Of a stretch of 64,000 nucleotides of DNA, positions 59,454 through 64,000 are shown one piece after another. The notes beneath the pieces were generated by a model. That model worked only from the letters and a program-made list of their open reading frames with translations, ran no database searches and was not told the origin of the DNA. The stretch covers positions 1,736,001 to 1,800,000 of the forward strand of contig NZ_WOWL01000001.1 in assembly GCF_009741265.1 (NCBI RefSeq), in the 5' to 3' direction. Both the position numbers and the translations under genes were made by a program. Position 1 is the stretch's first letter. Each line of letters starts with the position of its first letter. Source of the DNA: Pseudarthrobacter sp. GA104 (GTDB taxonomy: Bacteria > Actinomycetota > Actinomycetes > Actinomycetales > Micrococcaceae).

Positions 59454-60113
59454 ATGGCCGGACTGACCGCCCCGCTGCTGGGACTGCAAAAGAAAAGCCT
59501 GCGCGAACAGGCGCTCTCGGCTCTGCGCACCGCGATCACCAGCGGTGAACTTGAACCGGGCCGCCACCTGGTGGAAACCGAACTCTCCGAGATGCTGCAG
59601 ATCAGCCGGGGAACCCTGCGCGAAGCCCTGCGCCAGCTTGAACAGGAAGGCCTGGTCTCCGCCGGGCCGCGCGGCAGGCTCTCCGTCCGGCACCTGGACG
59701 AAAAAGAGATCCGCGACATCTACACCGTTCGCGCCGCCCTCGAGTCACTGGCCGCCCGAGAGCTCTGTGAACTGCCGGACCGCCAAAACGTCATCTCATC
59801 CCTCCGCTCGGCCATCGATGCGATGAAGGCAGCCGAGAAGGAAGGCCTGCAGCAGCGCGTCGAATCCGACCTGGAATTCCACCGCACGCTGTGCCGGCTC
59901 ACGGGCAACGAGACACTCCTGCACACCTGGGAAGCGCTGGAAGGGTCCATCAGGATGTCCATCATGTTCGCCGGGCTCGAAAAAGGCGTCAAGAACATGA
60001 GCGTGGACCGGCACCACGATATTGTGGCGGCCATCGAAACCGGCGACGCCTCGCTGGCCCGGAAAACCATCCGGGAACATATGGACACTGCCGCGGCCAA
60101 CCTTGTGGCCTAG
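59454..60113 (+). CDS. GntR/FadR-family regulator of the transketolase/polyol block
   Basis: A 219-residue FCD-type regulator. Winged helix: LREQALSALRTAITSGELEPGRHLVETELSEMLQISRGTLREALRQLEQEGLV. FCD: YTVRAALESLAARELCELP, ESDLEFHRTLCRLTGNETLL and RHHDIVAAIETGDASLARKTI. GAGGACAGAGG precedes ATG 59454. It is not close to the other two FadR-type regulators described at 14.6 and 51.1 kb. It is the best candidate to bind the TGTNAACAGTCRA sites here and between the divergent operons. Confidence 0.9.
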   Translation: MAGLTAPLLGLQKKSLREQALSALRTAITSGELEPGRHLVETELSEMLQISRGTLREALRQLEQEGLVSAGPRGRLSVRHLDEKEIRDIYTVRAALESLAARELCELPDRQNVISSLRSAIDAMKAAEKEGLQQRVESDLEFHRTLCRLTGNETLLHTWEALEGSIRMSIMFAGLEKGVKNMSVDRHHDIVAAIETGDASLARKTIREHMDTAAANLVA

Positions 60114-60237
60114 CCATTTCTTGGTAGTTTCGTAGTTCGCCCCGAATAGTCTCGGCACCCCCGGGTACTGGGACTATGGGAAGGGTGTCAGGCAGCGCGC
60201 CTTGGGACCGCGGAATCAACGTTAGAAAGAGGACTGT

Positions 60238-62547
60238 ATGCGGGAACCGATGGCCAGCGACGGTGTTTATGAAGCGGAGACCGTTGCGGGTGATGACCAG
60301 GAAGCTACTCCGGTAACTGTTGAACCCTCGGTGGAACCGGACGTCAATTTCGACGAGCAGTTCTATCCTGCCCGGCCCAAGGCGCTGCGCCCCACTGCCC
60401 GCCGCCGCCAGTACTTCGCCACCAGGCCGTCCTTCGAATTCGATGGACGCAATGCGGCCTACGTCGAATGGCTGCGGAACCAGGCAATGCTGGGCGACGC
60501 CAATACGCTGGCCCGGCAACTCTCGGGACAGGCCAGCATGTGGCAGAACTCCTACGCCCATCCGAATCCCCGGGCCGCCGTTGAACGTGCGCCGGTATGG
60601 TTCACCGCATATCCACTGTCCTTCATCACCAGGTCCAGCCAGTCCTTCCTCTCGGCCCTCGGTGATCCGGCCATGTGGGAAGCCTTCAGCCAGATAGGCA
60701 TCCGCGCCATCCACACGGGCCCGGTCAAACTGGCGGGCGGCATCAGCGGCTGGTCCCAGACACCCAGCGTGGACGGCCACTTCGACAGGATCAGCATGGC
60801 GATCGACCCTGTGTTCGGCACGGAGGATGAATTCCGCCGGATGTGCGAGGTCGCTGCCGACCACGGCGGCACCATCATTGACGACATCGTCCCGGGGCAC
60901 ACGGGCAAGGGAGCGGACTTCCGCCTCGCCGAAATGAATTTCCGGGACTACCCGGGGATCTACCACATGGTGGACATCCCGGAGGAGGACTGGCACCTGC
61001 TGCCGGAGGTCCCCGAAGGGCAGGACTCGGTAAACCTGAGCCCGGACGCCGAACAGGCCTTGCAGAAGGCCGGGTACATCATTGGCCGGCTGCAGCGGGT
61101 CATCTTCTATGAGCCCGGCGTCAAGGAAACGAACTGGAGCGCAACCCGGCCGATCGTTGACACCACCGGTAAAACGCGCCGCTGGGTCTACCTGCACTAC
61201 TTCAAGGCAGGACAGCCGTCCATCAACTGGCTGGACCCCACGTTCGCGGGGATGCGCCTGGTGGTGGGCGATGCGCTGCATTCCCTGGTCGACCTGGGCA
61301 CCGGTGCCCTCAGGCTGGACGCCAACGGATTCCTCGGCGTGGAAAAGAGTGCCGAGGAGCAGCCGGGCTGGTCCGAGGGGCATCCGCTGTCCGAGGCGGC
61401 CAACCAGCTCATTGGCTCCATGATCCGGAAGGTGGGCGGGTTCTCCTTCCAGGAGCTTAACCTGACCATCGACGACATCAAGGCGACCTCCGAAGCAGGC
61501 CCTGACCTTTCCTACGACTTCATCACCAGGCCGGCCTACCACTACGCGCTTGTCACTGCGGACACCGAACTCCTGCGGCTGACCCTGCGCCTCTCAATGG
61601 AGATCGGCGTGGACCAGGCTTCACTGGTGCATGCGCTGCAAAACCATGATGAGCTGACCTACGAGCTGATGCACTTCGCTGCCGGGCACCGGGACGAGAT
61701 GTTCGAGCTCAACGGGCAGGAGCTCACCGGGGCGCAGCTCGCGGAGCAGGTGCAGCAGACCATGCGCGAGCGGCTGACCGGCGAGAACGCCCCCTACAAC
61801 GCGGTGTTCACCACCAACGGCATCGCCTGCACAACAGTTAGCTTCATCATGGCCGCGCTGGGAATCCGGGACCCTGACGCGATCACTTCCGAAGAGGAAG
61901 CGCGGGTCCTGGACGTGCACATCCTCCTCTCGATGTTCAACGCCCTCCAGCCGGGCGTTTTCGCCCTTTCCGGCTGGGACCTGGCCGGCATCACCGCGCT
62001 GGACCGGAAGAGCGTCGAGGAACTCACCGCCCAGGGCGACACCCGCTGGATCAACCGCGGGGCCCACGACATCATGGGCACCAGCCCGGACGCGGAAGTG
62101 TCCTCCTCGGGCATGCCCCGGGCGCGCAGCCTTTACGGCCCCCTTCCCGAGCAGCTGAAGAACCCGGACTCCTACGCCAGCAGGCTCCAGCGGATCCTCG
62201 CTGTGCGCGAAGAAAACGGCATAGCCACAGGGGCCCTGCTCGATGTTCCGGACGTTTCCAACCGCGGCCTGCTGGTGATGGTCATCCGGCTGGAAAGCGG
62301 CGCCCTGGGGGTCACCGTGCTGAACTTCTCGGACCAGGATATTGCCGGCAGCATCCAGTCCAGCCACCTGGTGCCGGGGGCCGCTGTCCACGACCTCTTC
62401 AGCGGCGACGCTGTTGGCCAGGTGGATGACCTGTGCAGTTTCTTCCTCGAACTGCCCGCCTTCCAGGGAACCGTCCTGCAGCTGACAGAGCAGGAGGCAG
62501 CCCCTGAGCAGGCTGAAGGTGCACAGCCCGGAAAGGACCTGCCGTAG
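60238..62547 (+). CDS. treS: GH13 trehalose synthase (maltose alpha-D-glucosyltransferase)-like protein
   Basis: A 769-residue GH13 protein, of the diverged TreS type found in Arthrobacter-like bacteria. Catalytic residues are D361 in [12 protein letters not shown] (nucleophile), E406 in [11 protein letters not shown] (acid/base) and H470-D471 in [12 protein letters not shown] non-conserved acidic N-terminus of about 50 residues and a C-terminal beta domain frame the barrel. It would interconvert maltose and trehalose, linking the amylase/MalQ products to a compatible solute. AGAGGACTGT precedes ATG 60238. Assignment to TreS rather than another GH13 transferase is likely but not certain. Confidence 0.8.
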   Translation: MREPMASDGVYEAETVAGDDQEATPVTVEPSVEPDVNFDEQFYPARPKALRPTARRRQYFATRPSFEFDGRNAAYVEWLRNQAMLGDANTLARQLSGQASMWQNSYAHPNPRAAVERAPVWFTAYPLSFITRSSQSFLSALGDPAMWEAFSQIGIRAIHTGPVKLAGGISGWSQTPSVDGHFDRISMAIDPVFGTEDEFRRMCEVAADHGGTIIDDIVPGHTGKGADFRLAEMNFRDYPGIYHMVDIPEEDWHLLPEVPEGQDSVNLSPDAEQALQKAGYIIGRLQRVIFYEPGVKETNWSATRPIVDTTGKTRRWVYLHYFKAGQPSINWLDPTFAGMRLVVGDALHSLVDLGTGALRLDANGFLGVEKSAEEQPGWSEGHPLSEAANQLIGSMIRKVGGFSFQELNLTIDDIKATSEAGPDLSYDFITRPAYHYALVTADTELLRLTLRLSMEIGVDQASLVHALQNHDELTYELMHFAAGHRDEMFELNGQELTGAQLAEQVQQTMRERLTGENAPYNAVFTTNGIACTTVSFIMAALGIRDPDAITSEEEARVLDVHILLSMFNALQPGVFALSGWDLAGITALDRKSVEELTAQGDTRWINRGAHDIMGTSPDAEVSSSGMPRARSLYGPLPEQLKNPDSYASRLQRILAVREENGIATGALLDVPDVSNRGLLVMVIRLESGALGVTVLNFSDQDIAGSIQSSHLVPGAAVHDLFSGDAVGQVDDLCSFFLELPAFQGTVLQLTEQEAAPEQAEGAQPGKDLP

Positions 62548-62638
62548 CAGACTGATCGTCGCCGTTCGGGAATCGTCTTGAGTTCCGCGCCGTTAACTGA
62601 ATGTGCGGAAAGTTCCGCTCATTCGAACGAGGGATTGA

Positions 62639-63097
62639 ATGACCGCGAAGTTTGTATCAGTGGAAGACGACGCCGGGAAGGTCACCCGGTACGTCCGGCA
62701 TGCCAACGGCGGCGGGCTTGTTGGGCCCGGCGCCGTTGTGGCCGAGAGCGCCCGGATTGGCGCCATGACGTACGTGGAGGGCGGCGCCCGGGTCGGGCCG
62801 GGGTGCCGGATCGGACACGGCAGCTGGATTGACCGCGACGCGACAGTGGGCGAGCGGACGGTGATCGGCGACGGTGTGCGCATTGGCCGCGGCGCCGTCG
62901 TGGGTAACCGGGTGCACATCGGGAGCCATTCCCGGATCGGCTCCGGCGTGACGATTGAGCACGGCGCCCGTCTGGAAGCGGACGCAACGGTGCCCGACGG
63001 CGGACAGGTCCTGTCCGGGCCCCATGGAAAACGACACCGCCCAGTTCCCGGGAAGAGCCGGACGCACGCCAAGGGCAGGGGCCGGGTGGCCGCCTGA
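62639..63097 (+). CDS. hexapeptide-repeat (left-handed beta-helix) protein
   Basis: A 152-residue protein. From residue 30 to about 120 it is built of hexapeptide repeats (VGPGAV VAESAR IGAMTY VEGGAR VGPGCR and so on), predicting six or seven beta-helix coils. The C-terminal 30 residues are basic and unstructured-looking. Catalytic acyltransferase or anhydrase residues are not evident, so it may be a carbonic-anhydrase-like or structural protein. GAGGGATTGA precedes ATG 62639. Confidence 0.8.
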   Translation: MTAKFVSVEDDAGKVTRYVRHANGGGLVGPGAVVAESARIGAMTYVEGGARVGPGCRIGHGSWIDRDATVGERTVIGDGVRIGRGAVVGNRVHIGSHSRIGSGVTIEHGARLEADATVPDGGQVLSGPHGKRHRPVPGKSRTHAKGRGRVAA

Positions 63098-63134
63098 GCC
63101 GCCCTGCCGCACGGGCCGTCGCGCCGGCACCCGC

Positions 63135-64000
63135 CTAGGGTCCGGGGGCGGGCCGGCCCTGCGTCCGCTTTGCCTGCGTCGGTGCTTTCAGGGCCGCTGC
63201 TGCCCAGACGGCCAGCAGCAGGGCCACCAGCAGCAGGCCGGCGTCGCCCAGGTCAACGGATCCCAGCCACACAGTCAAGGGGTCCTCCAGCGCGAAGGCT
63301 GTGTTGGCGAAGCCGCCCAGGGTGATGACCGCGACAAACAGGGCGGAGACCGCCGAGATTCCGGTGACGAGCGCGTTGAAGCCGAGCTTCCGCTGTGGGT
63401 GGTCCAGCGCGGAGCGGTACATCCGCATCATGGCCATCCCGTTGAGGGAGTCGCACAGGGTCATGGCGGCGGTGAACGCGAGGGGCAGCGCCAGCAAGGC
63501 GAACGCGGGCACCCCGGCCAGCGACGCCGCCGTCGTGATCATCAGCAGTCCGACGGTGGTGGCGGTGTCAAAGCCCAACCCGAACAGGAAGCCGATGACA
63601 TAGATGTTCCGCGGCCGCCGCACCCTGGCCAGCGGCCGCGCCAGGAGGCGGGCAACCAGTCCCAGCGGCGCGAGGTCCTGCGGATTGATCGCGGCCCCGG
63701 TCCGTGCCCGGCGATAGGCGCGGGCCGAGCGGGCAAACGCCGAACCGTTGAACAGGCCCATGGCCAGCAGGAACAGTCCTGACACGCCGCTGCCCACCAG
63801 CCCGAGCACCAGGTTGCCGGCGGACCCTTCCTGCATGAACTCCCCCACCACCGCGGCGCCCGCGATCACCAGCACGCCGGCCAGCGTCACCACGGAGCTG
63901 TGGCCGAGGCTGAACGCGAACCCGACACTCACCGGGTCCTGCCGCTGCGCCACGAATTTGCGGGTGGAGTTGTCGATGGCCGCGAGGTGGTCCCAGTCGT
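63135..64000 (-). CDS. nickel/cobalt transporter, NiCoT (HoxN/NixA) family, 5'-truncated by window edge
   Basis: About 288 C-terminal residues are visible; the start lies beyond base 64000. The metal-binding motif region reads YDWDHLAAIDNSTRKFV, followed by GFAFSLGHSSVV, FLFGLGFDTATTVGLLM and LAFTAAMTLCDSLNGMAM, the four NiCoT signatures. The first motif is usually DADHIAAIDN; here WDHLAAIDN is slightly altered. It is an integral membrane Ni/Co importer. No nickel enzyme is in the window, so the beneficiary (urease, for example) is unknown. Confidence 0.87.
   Translation of the reverse strand, partial: DWDHLAAIDNSTRKFVAQRQDPVSVGFAFSLGHSSVVTLAGVLVIAGAAVVGEFMQEGSAGNLVLGLVGSGVSGLFLLAMGLFNGSAFARSARAYRRARTGAAINPQDLAPLGLVARLLARPLARVRRPRNIYVIGFLFGLGFDTATTVGLLMITTAASLAGVPAFALLALPLAFTAAMTLCDSLNGMAMMRMYRSALDHPQRKLGFNALVTGISAVSALFVAVITLGGFANTAFALEDPLTVWLGSVDLGDAGLLLVALLLAVWAAAALKAPTQAKRTQGRPAPGP

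Noticed and set aside
1..64000. CRISPR arrays, tRNA/rRNA genes, insertion sequences, prophage genes, replication origin
   Set aside because: No regularly spaced repeats, cloverleaf-type sequences, transposase or phage-like frames were noticed on either strand.

Overview
This 64-kb window is high-GC DNA with dense, mostly operonic genes. Many genes overlap by 4 nt (ATGA or GTGA) or 1 nt (TGATG), and TTG and GTG starts are common. The gene content (a desferrioxamine cluster, ANTAR regulators, a DUF4193 protein, dodecin, an actinobacterial-type TreS, and an ABC sugar transporter without its own ATPase) points to an actinobacterium of the Micrococcaceae, most like Arthrobacter/Pseudarthrobacter. 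That placement is inference from gene content, not from a marker gene. I see no tRNA, rRNA, IS element, prophage or CRISPR array.

Layout. 0-0.5 kb: C-terminus of a FUSC membrane protein; 0.5-1.3 kb an SDR. 1.3-6.9 kb: a four-gene hydroxamate siderophore operon (desABCD, minus strand) behind a DtxR/IdeR-type iron box. 7-9.4 kb: small protein, small GNAT, acyltransferase-3 membrane protein. 9.6-15.3 kb: a four-carbon acid-sugar (threonate/erythronate-type) operon of kinase OtnK, dehydrogenase LtnD, GntP permease and an FBA-type class II aldolase, with a divergent FadR-type regulator. 15.4-21.9 kb: dodecin, a 24-bp inverted repeat, an XRE regulator divergent from a redox operon (two aldo/keto reductases and an epimerase-like protein, then a third AKR), and two small stress/membrane proteins. 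22-24 kb: PrmC-like methyltransferase and a broken lactonase gene. 24.1-29.6 kb: secreted GH13 amylase with a LacI-type operator, convergent with malQ. 29.7-33.9 kb: ANTAR regulator, AKR, EamA transporter with TetR regulator, DUF4193 protein.

34.1-42.4 kb: a seven-gene hexonate operon (solute-binding protein, two permeases, DgoD-like and ManD-like dehydratases, KDPG aldolase, KDG kinase) with a divergent FadR regulator. Two dehydratases feed one kinase/aldolase pair giving pyruvate and glyceraldehyde 3-phosphate. 42.5-48.5 kb: decayed gene remnants, hypothetical proteins, ilvD, XRE regulator, second ANTAR regulator, SRPBCC protein. 48.7-60.1 kb: a C4/C5 polyol or ketose gene block with two SDRs, an ACS-family and an MHS-family transporter, RpiB-type isomerase, fused DhaK-DhaL kinase, TIM-barrel isomerase, two-subunit transketolase and two FadR-type regulators. 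60.2-64 kb: TreS-like GH13, a hexapeptide-repeat protein, and the start-truncated end of a NiCoT nickel/cobalt transporter.

The strongest new observations are regulatory. (1) The two paralogous FadR-type regulators at 14.6 and 51.1 kb each lie near an almost identical palindrome, GATGTCNGACATC, which suggests linked control of the C4-acid operon and of an MFS+SDR pair 36 kb away. (2) A different motif, TGTNAACAGTCRA, occurs four times around the polyol/transketolase block, including a perfect 13-bp inverted repeat between the divergent operons and a copy in front of the regulator at 59.4 kb. (3) The acid-sugar operon lacks the usual OtnC and OtnI and has an FBA-family aldolase instead. (4) Several gene remnants (a twice-deleted lactonase and two orphan tails resembling GH78 rhamnosidases) show that glycoside genes have been lost here.
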